From NCBI RefSeq assembly GCF_003628305.1, contig NZ_RBZM01000006.1, positions 372,001 to 436,000 on the forward strand: a DNA stretch of 64,000 nucleotides, in the 5' to 3' direction. This DNA comes from Cohnella endophytica (GTDB lineage: Bacteria; Bacillota; Bacilli; Paenibacillales; Paenibacillaceae). How positions within the stretch are numbered: the first letter of the stretch is position 1; each line of letters begins with the position of its first letter. The notes beneath the pieces were generated by a model that saw only the letters and a list, made by a program, of their open reading frames with translations, was not told where the DNA came from and did not search any database. Position numbers and translations under genes: made by a program. Shown here piece by piece: positions 9,157-17,515 of this stretch.

Positions 9157-11163
9157 GTGAGCAAAAAAATGATGACAGAAGAAGCTCAGAAGCGAGCGTT
9201 AAGCAATCGTAGACACTTCAGCTTTCGTTTGAATGTCTTTTTCTTTGTTACCTTTTTTGTTTTTTCCCTATTAATCGTTCGTTTGGCATATTTGCAATTC
9301 GTAGAGGGAGATGCCCTACGGGCAAAGGAACACGAGAACGGCTCGAAAGGAATCCCGGTTCCCCCCATCCGGGGCGATATCTACGATTCAGTTGGCAATG
9401 CGATCGCTTATTCGGTTTCCACGCAATCCCTTTACTACACGCCGCTTGATTTGAAGATAAAAGCGGACGAAGGAATGGCTTTGGCAGCAAAAATGGTCGA
9501 CATTTTCAATGATCTTGGCAATAAGTCCGAGAATCCGCTCACGGTAGAAAAAGTGTTCGACAACATGGATTTGAAAAGCCGCGTCCATTCCGCTTTTCAT
9601 CCACGAAGAATCAAAACAGGACTTACTAAAGAAGAAATCGCGTATTTCTCAGAGCATCGGAACGAGTTTAAGGGAATCGAAGTTATTGAGGAGAGCATTC
9701 GACAATACAGCAAAGACAATATCGCGGTCCAATTAGTCGGGTATACGAAGAAGTTAAGCGGCGCAGTAGGGAGTATCGATAAATACAAAGGCATTAACGA
9801 CAATCAGACGGACGAAGCGCTGAAGTACGTGGAGACAGAACAAGTCGGGGTCGATGGACTGGAGCTGTTGTATCAGGACGAGCTGAGAGGCCGCAACGGT
9901 CTCAAAGAGTTTCCGATTAACAAAGACAGTCTAATCATTGGCCCGATGAAGCTGACTAAGCCGATTAAAGGCCATAATCTTTACTTAACGATTAACACCA
10001 AAATTCAGCTAATCGCGCAACAAGCGATCATGGATCAGATTCAGGAAATTCGTACCACGCCAAATGAATTTCAAAAAGATTCTCATCCAACAACAGGCTA
10101 TGCCGTTGCCATGGAGGTAAAGACGGGGAAGGTAGTCGCCATGGCCAGCATGCCGGATTACGATCCATCCTTGTGGCAAGGCGGGATTAGCGAAAAGGAT
10201 TGGGAGTCCGTTCAATATTTTATGAGCAATGGAACGATCAGGGACGTACAGCCTCCCTATGCAGATGACAAGGAACGTAGTATTCATCCTTCCTCATTCG
10301 TTAACTTAGGATCCACACAGAAACCGCTGTCTGTTCTAGTTGGGTTAAACGAGAAGCTAATTACCCCAGAATCGACTTTCCTGGATAAGGGGTATTTCGC
10401 ATTCGGCGGTAAAGGGCATGAGACGCAGGTTAATAATGCCAGCCAAGCAATGAATGGTATATTGAAGCCGACCATGGCCATCGCCAAATCATCTAACGCA
10501 TTCATGGCGGGGATGATTGGTAATGCGCTGTATTTACGGGATGGTCCTAAGGGCGTGGATATTTGGGATGGCTACATGAAGCAATTTGGTCTTGGCGTCA
10601 CCACGGGAAGCGAGCTGCCCAACGAATCCAAAGGCAAGACGAACTACTATGAGGAAATTAAATCGGGGAGTGCGCAATCGGCTCTGATCTATGCTTCGTT
10701 CGGCCAGCAAGCCAAGTATTCTACGTTGCAGCTCGCTCAATACGCGGCAACGCTCGCTAGCCATGGCAAGAGATTGAAGCCCCAGTTCGTAAATGAGATC
10801 AAGGATGCCGACGGGAAACTCGTTCAATCCTATCAAAGCAAAGTACTGAATACAATCCACTTTCCCGATTCCTATTGGAAAACGATTGAAGACGGGATGG
10901 CGCTCGTTAAAGTAAAGGGCTTCGACGATTTCGGCTATAACTTCTATCGGAAGACCGGAACGTCGCAGCAGGATGTCGGAAGTCGCAAGAAAGTGGAGAA
11001 CGCGGTATTCATCGCTTACGCGCCTGCGGAAGACCCGGTCTTGGCTGTCGCGGTCGTTGTACCGGACGGCGGTTACGGCGGGTATGCCGCAGCTCCGATA
11101 GCGCGTAAAATCTTCGATGCTTATGATTCCGAGATCGGCTTAATGGGAACGCCCCGCAAGTAA
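9157..11163 (+). CDS. Class B penicillin-binding protein (transpeptidase)
   Basis: 668 aa from the GTG at 9157, chosen because GAGGTG lies 5 bases upstream; the frame stays open to an ATG at 9073 with no good site. There is one N-terminal membrane anchor (about residues 20-42), the dimerisation-domain start PPIRGDIYDSVGNAIAYS, and then the transpeptidase domain with all three motifs: SxxK as STQK, SxN as SSN (AKSSNAFMAG) and KTG in YRKTGTSQ. It would cross-link peptidoglycan outside the membrane. It has no glycosyltransferase domain. No division or sporulation genes flank it, so its specific role (growth, sporulation or low-affinity PBP) is open. Confidence 0.92.
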   Translation: MSKKMMTEEAQKRALSNRRHFSFRLNVFFFVTFFVFSLLIVRLAYLQFVEGDALRAKEHENGSKGIPVPPIRGDIYDSVGNAIAYSVSTQSLYYTPLDLKIKADEGMALAAKMVDIFNDLGNKSENPLTVEKVFDNMDLKSRVHSAFHPRRIKTGLTKEEIAYFSEHRNEFKGIEVIEESIRQYSKDNIAVQLVGYTKKLSGAVGSIDKYKGINDNQTDEALKYVETEQVGVDGLELLYQDELRGRNGLKEFPINKDSLIIGPMKLTKPIKGHNLYLTINTKIQLIAQQAIMDQIQEIRTTPNEFQKDSHPTTGYAVAMEVKTGKVVAMASMPDYDPSLWQGGISEKDWESVQYFMSNGTIRDVQPPYADDKERSIHPSSFVNLGSTQKPLSVLVGLNEKLITPESTFLDKGYFAFGGKGHETQVNNASQAMNGILKPTMAIAKSSNAFMAGMIGNALYLRDGPKGVDIWDGYMKQFGLGVTTGSELPNESKGKTNYYEEIKSGSAQSALIYASFGQQAKYSTLQLAQYAATLASHGKRLKPQFVNEIKDADGKLVQSYQSKVLNTIHFPDSYWKTIEDGMALVKVKGFDDFGYNFYRKTGTSQQDVGSRKKVENAVFIAYAPAEDPVLAVAVVVPDGGYGGYAAAPIARKIFDAYDSEIGLMGTPRK

Positions 11164-11179
11164 ATCGCTAGAATCTCTG

Positions 11180-11209
11180 TTGACGATCCGATGACTCGTT
11201 TGCTACAAT
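11180..11209 (+). promoter_or_regulatory. Promoter for the leader ORF / acetyltransferase
   Basis: TTGACG at 11180-11185, an 18-base spacer, and TACAAT at 11204-11209. It lies 23 bases before the leader ORF. Confidence 0.6.
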
Positions 11210-11232
11210 GTCCCCCATCAAATAGGAAAAGG

Positions 11233-11295
11233 ATGAGGACGATGGTTCGTCGTTTGAAACGGTTTAAGAATGTTGCTACTGCGTTAAGCTTCTAA
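11233..11295 (+). CDS. Short leader peptide ORF upstream of acetyltransferase
   Basis: Twenty codons, MRTMVRRLKRFKNVATALSF, with AGGA five bases before the first ATG. A start at 11242 would give 17 residues with an AAGGATGAGG site. It is strongly basic. Its last codons and stop (AGC TTC TAA) lie inside the left arm of the hairpin at 11288-11323, the usual geometry of drug-inducible translational attenuators. No homologue is recognised. Confidence 0.55.
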   Translation: MRTMVRRLKRFKNVATALSF

Positions 11296-11328
11296 GTGAA
11301 AATGATTTATTTAACTTAGAAGCGAGGG
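11288..11328 (+). promoter_or_regulatory. Putative translational attenuator hairpin
   Basis: GCTTCTAAGT (11288-11297) pairs perfectly with ACTTAGAAGC (11314-11323) across a 16-base loop. The Shine-Dalgarno GAGGG (11324-11328) of the acetyltransferase abuts the stem, and the leader stop codon is in the left arm, so a ribosome paused at the leader end would open the stem. Confidence 0.6.
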
Positions 11329-11334
11329 AAAAGC

Positions 11335-11991
11335 ATGAAACAACATCGGTTTAACCACTGGTCTGAAATTAAGTATCTAAAGGATATCGTCACCAACCCA
11401 ATGATTGAAGTAGGGGAATACTCCTATTACTCTGGTTATTACGATCATCATGATTTTGAAGATGGGTGCGTTAGATACCTTTGGGGAGACGAAAAATCAA
11501 GAAAGTTATTCAACCCCATCGAAGACTATGGTTGGCATTTAGATAAATTGATTATCGGAAAATACGTTTGCATTGCAAGTGGCGTAATTATATTGATGGG
11601 CGGAAATCACAATCATCATCCTGAATGGATTACCGTGTATCCGTTTGCGGAGCAGATTAAAACCTCTTATGAACCAAAAGGGGATACAATCATCGAAAGC
11701 GATGCTTGGATTGGAATGAATGCAATGATTATGCCCGGCGTAAAAATAGGCGAAGGTGCCATTGTTGCGGCAGGATCGGTTGTTGTAAAAGATGTTCCAC
11801 CCTATACGATAGTAGGCGGCAACCCTGCTAAAGAGATCAAGAAACGCTTTTCAGACGATGAAATCGAAAAGTTAAAGGAAATGCGTTGGTTCGATTGGGA
11901 ACGCGAGAAAATTGAACGAGCCAGTCCTATCTTAGCGAGCTCTTCTATTCATGAATTATATGGCTTTTACCAAAGGGAAATTAAACCATAG
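11335..11991 (+). CDS. CatB/Vat-type xenobiotic O-acetyltransferase
   Basis: 218 aa left-handed beta-helix (hexapeptide) acetyltransferase. It has IGKYVCIASGVIILMGGNHNHH with the family catalytic His, then the repeats DAWIGMNAMIMPGVKIGEGAIVAAGSVVVKDVPPY and the GNPAKEIKKRF C-terminal signature. Family members acetylate chloramphenicol, streptogramin A or related substrates with acetyl-CoA. The upstream leader ORF and hairpin suggest induction by a ribosome-targeting drug (inference). Metabolic members of the family exist, so resistance is not proven. A terminator follows. Confidence 0.88.
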   Translation: MKQHRFNHWSEIKYLKDIVTNPMIEVGEYSYYSGYYDHHDFEDGCVRYLWGDEKSRKLFNPIEDYGWHLDKLIIGKYVCIASGVIILMGGNHNHHPEWITVYPFAEQIKTSYEPKGDTIIESDAWIGMNAMIMPGVKIGEGAIVAAGSVVVKDVPPYTIVGGNPAKEIKKRFSDDEIEKLKEMRWFDWEREKIERASPILASSSIHELYGFYQREIKP

Positions 11992-12017
11992 GATTACCTC
12001 GTTTGATAAAAACAATT

Positions 12018-12047
12018 CAAGCTACCGAGATTATTATCGGTAGCTTG
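12018..12047 (+). terminator. Rho-independent terminator
   Basis: CAAGCTACCGA / TCGGTAGCTTG, 11 pairs with an 8-base loop, followed by TTT, 27 bases after the acetyltransferase stop. Confidence 0.8.
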
Positions 12048-12133
12048 TTTAAATATAGGGCATTTTTAATTGTATAACTCCTTTATCTGTGTTAATCTGA
12101 GGACTAATTAAAGATGTTTAATAAGTTACGGCG

Positions 12134-13171
12134 GTGAATTCAATTAAACGACCATTTGTGAATCCGAAAATGATGGGCGAAATGATTCGTCAACAAATTC
12201 GCGAGACGCTCTACCGCGAAGTTGAATCGACCAAGGTTGAGCTTGCGCAGAGCACGGGCATCAGCTTTCCTACAATTAGCAAGGCGCTCGATGAAATGAA
12301 TGATTCCGGAGAGGTGCTGCTAATGGGCTTGGGCCTATCCAGCGGTGGTAGACGGCCGAAAACCTATAAATTGAATCCCGCCTATATGACGGGGCTAGTC
12401 GCATGCCTGGAGAAGGATTATTCTTCCTACTCGATTATGAACTACGAGGGGGACGTCATCGCCCGAGAGACGCTTCCCGGCGTGCTGCAAGTCGGCCCGA
12501 AGCTCCTGACCGAACAAATCGGGACTTTTTTGGCGCGTTATCCCGCGATGCGTGTTCTTACGCTAGGCGTTCCCGGTGCGGTGGATAACGGTCGCGCGTT
12601 TCACATTCCCGATTACGAACGATTTAAGGACTTCAACTTCAAAGCCGCATACGAAGAGCGGTATTCTCTTCGGGTTCAGGTCGAGAACGACATGAATGCC
12701 ACTGTTATCGGTTATTACGATCGCATAGGCAACGATGATTCTCTTTCTCTTGTGTACCTGTACATGGGTAAAAACGGACCAGGCGCCGGAGTGATTGTAA
12801 ATGGCAAAGTCGTGAGAGGCAAAGCCTTTTTTTCAGGCGAGGTTTCTTATGTGCCGCTGTCTGATACGCGGAATTTCGGTCAATTGCTTGCAGAAGCCTC
12901 TCCTGTACAGAATAGCAATGAAGGGGAGCGGTCGAGGCTTATTGACGCTATAAGCCGTCTCGTTGTCGCCTTCACGGCTACGATAAATCCGCATACCTTC
13001 ATTTTCAACAACAAGGAACTTACCCATCCTGAGCTCGTACAAATCCGGAGTAGAAGCGCGTCGCTTGTTCCGGAAGAGAGCCTGCCGGATCTTGTGGTTA
13101 GCGACTGGGAACAGGATTATTTTCACGGGCTGCAACAATTGACAATAAGGAGCATGCTGGCTGCAGATTGA
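12134..13171 (+). CDS. ROK family transcriptional regulator
   Basis: 345 aa. An N-terminal winged helix (SFPTISKALDEMNDSGEVLLMGLGLSSGGRRPKTY, about residues 49-83) is followed by a ROK sugar-kinase-like domain (LTLGVPGAVDNG, VENDMNATVIGYYD, GPGAGVIVNGKVVRG). The zinc motif CxCGxxGCxE of ROK kinases is absent, so it is more likely a repressor than a kinase. The start is a GTG with only a weak site; an ATG at 12170 is an alternative. It is followed 24 bases later by an MFS transporter, probably its target. Confidence 0.87.
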   Translation: MNSIKRPFVNPKMMGEMIRQQIRETLYREVESTKVELAQSTGISFPTISKALDEMNDSGEVLLMGLGLSSGGRRPKTYKLNPAYMTGLVACLEKDYSSYSIMNYEGDVIARETLPGVLQVGPKLLTEQIGTFLARYPAMRVLTLGVPGAVDNGRAFHIPDYERFKDFNFKAAYEERYSLRVQVENDMNATVIGYYDRIGNDDSLSLVYLYMGKNGPGAGVIVNGKVVRGKAFFSGEVSYVPLSDTRNFGQLLAEASPVQNSNEGERSRLIDAISRLVVAFTATINPHTFIFNNKELTHPELVQIRSRSASLVPEESLPDLVVSDWEQDYFHGLQQLTIRSMLAAD

Positions 13172-13195
13172 AGCTTAATAGCCTTGGAGGACATC

Positions 13196-14401
13196 ATGAA
13201 CAATTCACTTAACATTCATAAAATCCATTTGTGGAAGATCGCTATTTATTTCTTTTTTGCGCTGCCCGGTTTTGCTATCGCCTCATGGGTATCGCGTACG
13301 CCAACGATTCGGGATGCTCTGGGTGCCACGACGGCCCAGATGGGCTGGATCATTTTCGGAATGGCCGTAGGCTCCATCGTCGGTCTGCTCGGCGCCAGTC
13401 ATCTTATCGCGCATAAGGGTGGGCGATTCGTAATGGTAACGGGCATGGCGGTCAGTTCGGTTGGACTTGTCATTGTAGGTATGGGCGGCACCTGGCTAAT
13501 TAATGGCGTCGCGGTGTTTGCGGGATTGGCGGTATTCGGCTTCGGGAACGGAATATGCGACGTGGCGATGAACGTGGAAGGGACCGCGGTGGAGAGAGCG
13601 ACTCGGAAGTCGCTCTTAACCGGCTTTCATGCCGCGTTCAGTGTGGGAACGCTGCTAGGCGCACTTGCCGGAGCGGCTGCGATCAAGGCCGGTATGTCGG
13701 TCGTCGTCCACCTGGCGCTCGTCGTGGCGGTCATCGTGGTGTCCGTTATTTATTTATACCGGCTCGTGCCCGCGGGGACAGGGAAGGAGACGGGCGAGAA
13801 TTCGAACGTTTCCCCAATGACCGCTAGGGAACGCATGGCCGTATGGAAAGAGCGGCGCACGGTTCTTATTGGAATCATTGTGCTAGGAATGGCTTTTGCG
13901 GAAGGCTCGGCGAATGACTGGCTACCGCTTGTTATCGTGGACGGCTACAAAGTCACGCCAGCCACGGGTTCATTTGCTTTCGGCTTATTCGTGGCCGCGA
14001 TGACGATTGGCCGTGCAGCAGGCGGCATTTTGCTCGACCGGCTCGGCCGAGTTGTCGTCCTGCGGGCATCCGCGCTCTCCGCGATCGCGGGACTGCTCAT
14101 CGTGATATGGGGGCAGAGCTACGCGGTTGCGATTGTCGGGATTGTGCTATGGGGACTCGGCGCGGCATTCGGCTTTCCGGTGGGGTTATCCGCTGCAGGA
14201 GACGATCCGCGCGGAGTAGCCGCAAGGGTAGGCGCAGTATCGACGGCCGGTTACCTTGCGTTCCTAGTCGGTCCACCTGTCTTGGGGATTATCGGCGAAT
14301 CGGTAGGCCTGCTTCGCGCCTTGATTGTCGTGCTTATCGGCGTGACGATCGCAGGCTTACTGTCTCAAGAGGCAAAGCCTATTGGCGAGCCTAATCAATG
14401 A
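13196..14401 (+). CDS. MFS transporter
   Basis: 401 aa from the ATG at 13196, which has TTGGAGG six bases upstream. There are about 12 hydrophobic segments, with a MARTPTIRDALG-like first loop (VSRTPTIRDALGATTAQMGW) and GFGNGICDVAMNVEG in the middle, as in the YbjJ / FucP-like sugar branch. Pairing with a ROK regulator supports a sugar or sugar-derivative substrate, but this is inference. Confidence 0.85.
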   Translation: MNNSLNIHKIHLWKIAIYFFFALPGFAIASWVSRTPTIRDALGATTAQMGWIIFGMAVGSIVGLLGASHLIAHKGGRFVMVTGMAVSSVGLVIVGMGGTWLINGVAVFAGLAVFGFGNGICDVAMNVEGTAVERATRKSLLTGFHAAFSVGTLLGALAGAAAIKAGMSVVVHLALVVAVIVVSVIYLYRLVPAGTGKETGENSNVSPMTARERMAVWKERRTVLIGIIVLGMAFAEGSANDWLPLVIVDGYKVTPATGSFAFGLFVAAMTIGRAAGGILLDRLGRVVVLRASALSAIAGLLIVIWGQSYAVAIVGIVLWGLGAAFGFPVGLSAAGDDPRGVAARVGAVSTAGYLAFLVGPPVLGIIGESVGLLRALIVVLIGVTIAGLLSQEAKPIGEPNQ

Positions 14402-14410
14402 AAGGCTTGG

Positions 14411-14434
14411 GAGCCGGAACGAATGTTCCGGCTC
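14411..14434 (+). terminator. Rho-independent terminator
   Basis: GAGCCGGAAC / GTTCCGGCTC, 10 perfect pairs, 4-base loop, then TCTTTT. It ends the ROK-MFS operon. A GGGACAC stretch just after it (14447-14453) may be a decayed half of the array repeat. Confidence 0.85.
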
Positions 14435-14592
14435 TCTTTTAATTAGGGACACTTCAATTCACCGATAGACCCGTTAATCTGAACCGTACCGTAAGTCATT
14501 AAACTATCGGCATGATAATGGAACTACTTAACTTATTTCGAGGCATTAAAAATAATGGTAAAATTATCAATTATAATGTTGAAAAGGAGGGC

Positions 14593-14886
14593 GTGAAAAT
14601 TTTGAAGTTGAAACATAACTGTACACATTGTATGAAGCCCATTAAATGGAAAAAGTTTCATTTGACCTTATCAGACAAGATAAAATGCTCCAATTGTGGT
14701 GAAAAGAATGAAACTCAATTTTGGGCACGCTACTTTCATCAAATATTATTTTTTGCTCTAATTCCAATTTTAAATATATGGTTTGTCTCTTTTTTTTATC
14801 AAAATAGAAAAGTTGTATTTCCAATAATGATTGTTTATATAATTTGCGGTTTATTGGTGAGACCCATCTTTTTAAGAATTAAGTGA
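14593..14886 (+). CDS. Small zinc-finger membrane protein (TIGR04104-like)
   Basis: 97 aa. Two CxxC pairs about 20 residues apart (CTHC and CSNC, with IKWKKFHLTLSDKIK between) are typical of the cxxc_20_cxxc family, followed by two C-terminal membrane segments. The start is either the GTG at 14593, very close to AAGGAGG, or the TTG at 14602. The gene is AT-rich, and it is the first gene of the repeat-punctuated array. Function of the family is unknown. Confidence 0.75.
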   Translation: MKILKLKHNCTHCMKPIKWKKFHLTLSDKIKCSNCGEKNETQFWARYFHQILFFALIPILNIWFVSFFYQNRKVVFPIMIVYIICGLLVRPIFLRIK

Positions 14887-14903
14887 AGTTTGAATGTATT
14901 TTT

Positions 14904-14992
14904 GAACTAACGGGACACTATTATTGAATATACATCGAAGACAAGTCTGCCGGTATGAATGGTAAACCTCACCTAAAGGGAGGTTAGTTCTT
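14904..14992 (+). repeat. Array repeat 1: left half with own hairpin
   Basis: ACTAACGGGACAC at 14906-14918, then the ATATACATCGAAGAC stretch shared with other copies, then an unrelated hairpin (AACCT...AGGTT, 14965-14985). No right half. Confidence 0.7.
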
Positions 14993-15153
14993 ATTTCTCA
15001 CTTCCTCTTTTATGCTCAAGCCGTGCTTTACGGAGAAATTTTAATATTAGCGGATATTTGTCAGTGTTAAAATAAAAGCGAAGAACGAACCTAAATCTAG
15101 GCAAATGCATAGTGTGAAAAGGAGTGATATTCCGGATTTGCGGAGGTTATGTG

Positions 15154-15459
15154 ATGAGTTTTCAAAATCCAGCAACTCAAGAACGAGTTCTGTATCAAGC
15201 GGACCCTAACGTAGTTACTACTTTAAGGTCAATTCGGGATCGTGTATATCATATTACCAGCACACATGTAAATCGGCGAGTTCGTGTTCAGTCCTTAGAC
15301 GGTAATACCTACGAAGGTGTAATTGTACATGTCGATAGTAGACACGTTTATTTAATGGTTCCACACCCATCAGTACAACGTGCCTTCTTTGGTCCTAGTG
15401 AGGCGGCGATCCTTACTTTAGTGCTCTTCGAATTGCTTGTCATCGTTTTGTTGGCATGA
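15154..15459 (+). CDS. Small protein with LSm/SH3-like core and C-terminal membrane segment
   Basis: 101 aa from the ATG at 15154 (GGAGG seven bases upstream). The central region RRVRVQSLDGNTYEGVIVHVDSRHVYLMVP looks like a small beta-barrel of the Sm/SH3 kind, and the last 22 residues form one hydrophobic helix. I recognise no named family. It is bounded on both sides by array repeats. Confidence 0.6.
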   Translation: MSFQNPATQERVLYQADPNVVTTLRSIRDRVYHITSTHVNRRVRVQSLDGNTYEGVIVHVDSRHVYLMVPHPSVQRAFFGPSEAAILTLVLFELLVIVLLA

Positions 15460-15510
15460 AGACTGTAAAGGTAACGAGGCTACCATGGGATCGATCGGCA
15501 GATTCGTTAC

Positions 15511-15606
15511 GCTAACGGGACGCTATAGTTGAATATACTTCGAAGACGAGGCTGCCAGCATGAATGGCAGCCTTTGCTCGCCTAACGGGCAGGATAGTTG
15601 AACAAG
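15511..15606 (+). repeat. Array repeat 2: complete (left half, hairpin, right half)
   Basis: Left half GCTAACGGGACGCTATAGTT from 15511; hairpin GGCTGCCA / TGGCAGCC at 15550-15572; right half CCTAACGGGCAGGATAGTTG from 15581. Confidence 0.85.
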
Positions 15607-15707
15607 AGTAGGAGAATATACTCTGATTGTGGAATTAGATTAATGAAAAAGAGGTGTGTTACATAGATGGAATTAAATATAGTAAGTGCTAATTATCGGA
15701 GGATGCT

Positions 15708-16379
15708 ATGACTAATTTCAATTCAGCAATGAACTTAATAAAAGAAAAGCCAGGTATTCATTTAGGGAAGAAGAGCTTAACATTATTACGTGGATTTATT
15801 ACCGGCTTTTCCCACGCTGAGGACAGTTATAAATTATTTAAAGAAAATTCAACATTATTTCCATTACCTTTTCATTTTTTTCATGAGTTTGTAAGGGCTA
15901 AATTGGGGTGTTTTGAGTCCACATCAGGTTGGTACAACATGATTTTCGAAAAGAACTTTCATGATGAAGAAACAAGCTTTGATGAATTTTTTCAACTGTA
16001 TGAAGAGTTTATTAATCTGAAAATCGAGATTTGTGTAAGCGCCATCCTCACTGAGGAGAACAAATATTTCCATATTCATGACCAATTTACACCTAAACAG
16101 GTGATTGGTTTTGATGAAAAAGGTGGTTTTATAGATGCACCTTATTTTTCTGATCCAGAACAAATATTTCTAATCAAGCTTTCAAATAATCTTGGCTACC
16201 TACGAGTGATTATCACTAAAAAAGAATGCATTTTGGTATTTTATTTTATTAAACAAAAAAAGAAGTCTATAGAATACTTCCATAAACTTTTTGGTGATAC
16301 TTTGAGTTGGATTAAAGACGAGTGGAAGGATGAAGTGTTAGACAATAGAGAAATAACTTGGGTCTCTAAACTAATTTAA
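15708..16379 (+). CDS. Uncharacterised protein
   Basis: 223 aa, AT-rich, ATG with GGAGG five bases upstream. It has no signal peptide or membrane segment and is rich in Phe, Lys and Glu. I see no catalytic motif. The C-terminal half (FLIKLSNNLGYLRVII then ECILVFYFIKQKK) reads as beta strands. It is flanked by array repeats on both sides, one beginning a few bases after the stop. Function unknown. Confidence 0.65.
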   Translation: MTNFNSAMNLIKEKPGIHLGKKSLTLLRGFITGFSHAEDSYKLFKENSTLFPLPFHFFHEFVRAKLGCFESTSGWYNMIFEKNFHDEETSFDEFFQLYEEFINLKIEICVSAILTEENKYFHIHDQFTPKQVIGFDEKGGFIDAPYFSDPEQIFLIKLSNNLGYLRVIITKKECILVFYFIKQKKKSIEYFHKLFGDTLSWIKDEWKDEVLDNREITWVSKLI

Positions 16380-16382
16380 TGT

Positions 16383-16403
16383 GAGGTAACGGGGAACTTT
16401 AGC
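16383..16403 (+). repeat. Array repeat 3: left half only
   Basis: GAGGTAACGGGGAACTTTAGC, four bases after the preceding stop codon, with no hairpin or right half before the next gene. Confidence 0.65.
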
Positions 16404-16431
16404 ATAATCGCAGTAGGGGAGGAAAAGTTCG

Positions 16432-16608
16432 ATGAAAAAACCTATCGGGGTTCAAATAGAAGGAAGTATTTATGCAAACGAAGACGACTTGGGACATAAT
16501 CAGTTTTTAAATGCTTTTATTGAGTTTGTCGAAAGTAAGGGTTGGTTTTTTGGTGGAGGTACACATCAAGTGGATGAAGAAGGCGGAAAGATAGATGATA
16601 TCGATTGA
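16432..16608 (+). CDS. Small conserved-looking protein, 58 aa
   Basis: MKKPIGVQIEGSIYANEDD at the N-terminus and FVESKGWFFGGGTHQVDEE in the second half. ATG with AGGGGAGG eight to nine bases upstream. The FGGG turn after a helix vaguely recalls YggL-type proteins, but this is only a resemblance. Flanked by repeat 3 and repeat 4. Confidence 0.6.
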   Translation: MKKPIGVQIEGSIYANEDDLGHNQFLNAFIEFVESKGWFFGGGTHQVDEEGGKIDDID

Positions 16609-16613
16609 ACCCT

Positions 16614-16706
16614 TCAACTAGCGGGACAAGAGAGCTTGAAAAACAACAGGAGCAGGTGCCACGGTGCCTGCTCCTGTAGTTGAAGTAACGGGCAGTTTAA
16701 GTTTAA
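16614..16706 (+). repeat. Array repeat 4: complete
   Basis: Left half CAACTAGCGGGACAAGAGAGC; hairpin AGGAGCAGG / CCTGCTCCT (16648-16675); right half AAGTAACGGGCAGTTTAAG. Six bases after a stop codon. Confidence 0.8.
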
Positions 16707-16818
16707 GGCAACATTCGATTATTACTAACGTCCTAATTTATGGGATAATTGGCGATGTCTAAAAGGGCGTGATTATATGAACCAACAAATAGCTGGTAGC
16801 CAGTTTATCGGCAGTTAG

Positions 16819-16842
16819 CTCAGCTAACGACAGGATAATGCT
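16819..16842 (+). repeat. Array repeat 5: right half only
   Basis: CTCAGCTAACGACAGGATAATG, 18 bases before the next start codon. The 110 bases before it hold only a 13-codon frame (MNQQIAGSQFIGS) that I do not claim as a gene. Confidence 0.6.
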
Positions 16843-16859
16843 CGGAAAGGGGGAAATTC

Positions 16860-17237
16860 ATGACAAATTCAATTTCAAATATACAATCCACAGGATTACC
16901 AATGTCATTATTACTGATACTTTTAGTTTTAATAGAACTAACTATAAAGAAATATTTCCTTGTAGAGGAATTAAATAAGATCTCGGATACTGACGGTAAG
17001 AATATCAATAGGTGGGTAAAAGGATTACTTGCATTCATTTCTTTGTTTATTTTCTTCTTTGTTTTGGATACAACGAATATCAACACACTTAAGTGGTTCT
17101 GGTTAATACTTTTTTTAGTTGCAATGGGACAACATGCGTTTATGGAATGGAGGTATTTGAAGGGTTCAAAAGAATATATAACTTCACTTATTAAATTAGC
17201 AGTTGGATTAATATACATTTTTATTTTTTTATTCTAA
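16860..17237 (+). CDS. DUF4181-like membrane protein
   Basis: 125 aa with about four hydrophobic segments. The motif HAFMEWRYLKGSKEYITSL near residue 97 is characteristic of DUF4181 proteins of Bacillus and Paenibacillus. ATG with GAAAGGGGG six bases upstream. AT-rich. Function unknown; an integral membrane role is clear from hydropathy. Confidence 0.75.
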   Translation: MTNSISNIQSTGLPMSLLLILLVLIELTIKKYFLVEELNKISDTDGKNINRWVKGLLAFISLFIFFFVLDTTNINTLKWFWLILFLVAMGQHAFMEWRYLKGSKEYITSLIKLAVGLIYIFIFLF

Positions 17238-17294
17238 AGTTATTGGGTATTTTACTGTTCTTTTTAAGATGGCTTACTTGAATAAACATTGATT

Positions 17295-17390
17295 GCGCTA
17301 ACGGGGAACGGTAGTTCAATAAACGCGAAGAAAGGCAGCCTATGTGAAGGCTGCCTTTTTCTCAACTAACGGGCAGATTAGTGGAACAAA
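17295..17390 (+). repeat. Array repeat 6: complete
   Basis: Left half GCGCTAACGGGGAACGGTAGTT; hairpin AAAGGCAGCC / GGCTGCCTTT (17331-17358); right half CAACTAACGGGCAGATTAGTGG. It begins 57 bases after a stop codon. Confidence 0.88.
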
Positions 17391-17515
17391 GAGGAGGAAG
17401 ACTAATTACGGAGAACATAATAATTTAGGAATTACGCGACCACGGCCAAACTTGTTAATAAATATAATTTATATACATTAAAAAAGGGTGTAATTGTAGG
17501 GGAGAGTAGCTAATT

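Noticed and set aside
16780..16818. A 13-codon ORF (MNQQIAGSQFIGS) as a leader peptide
   Set aside because: No hairpin overlapping the next ribosome binding site and no strong Shine-Dalgarno, unlike the leaders at 11233 and 44181.
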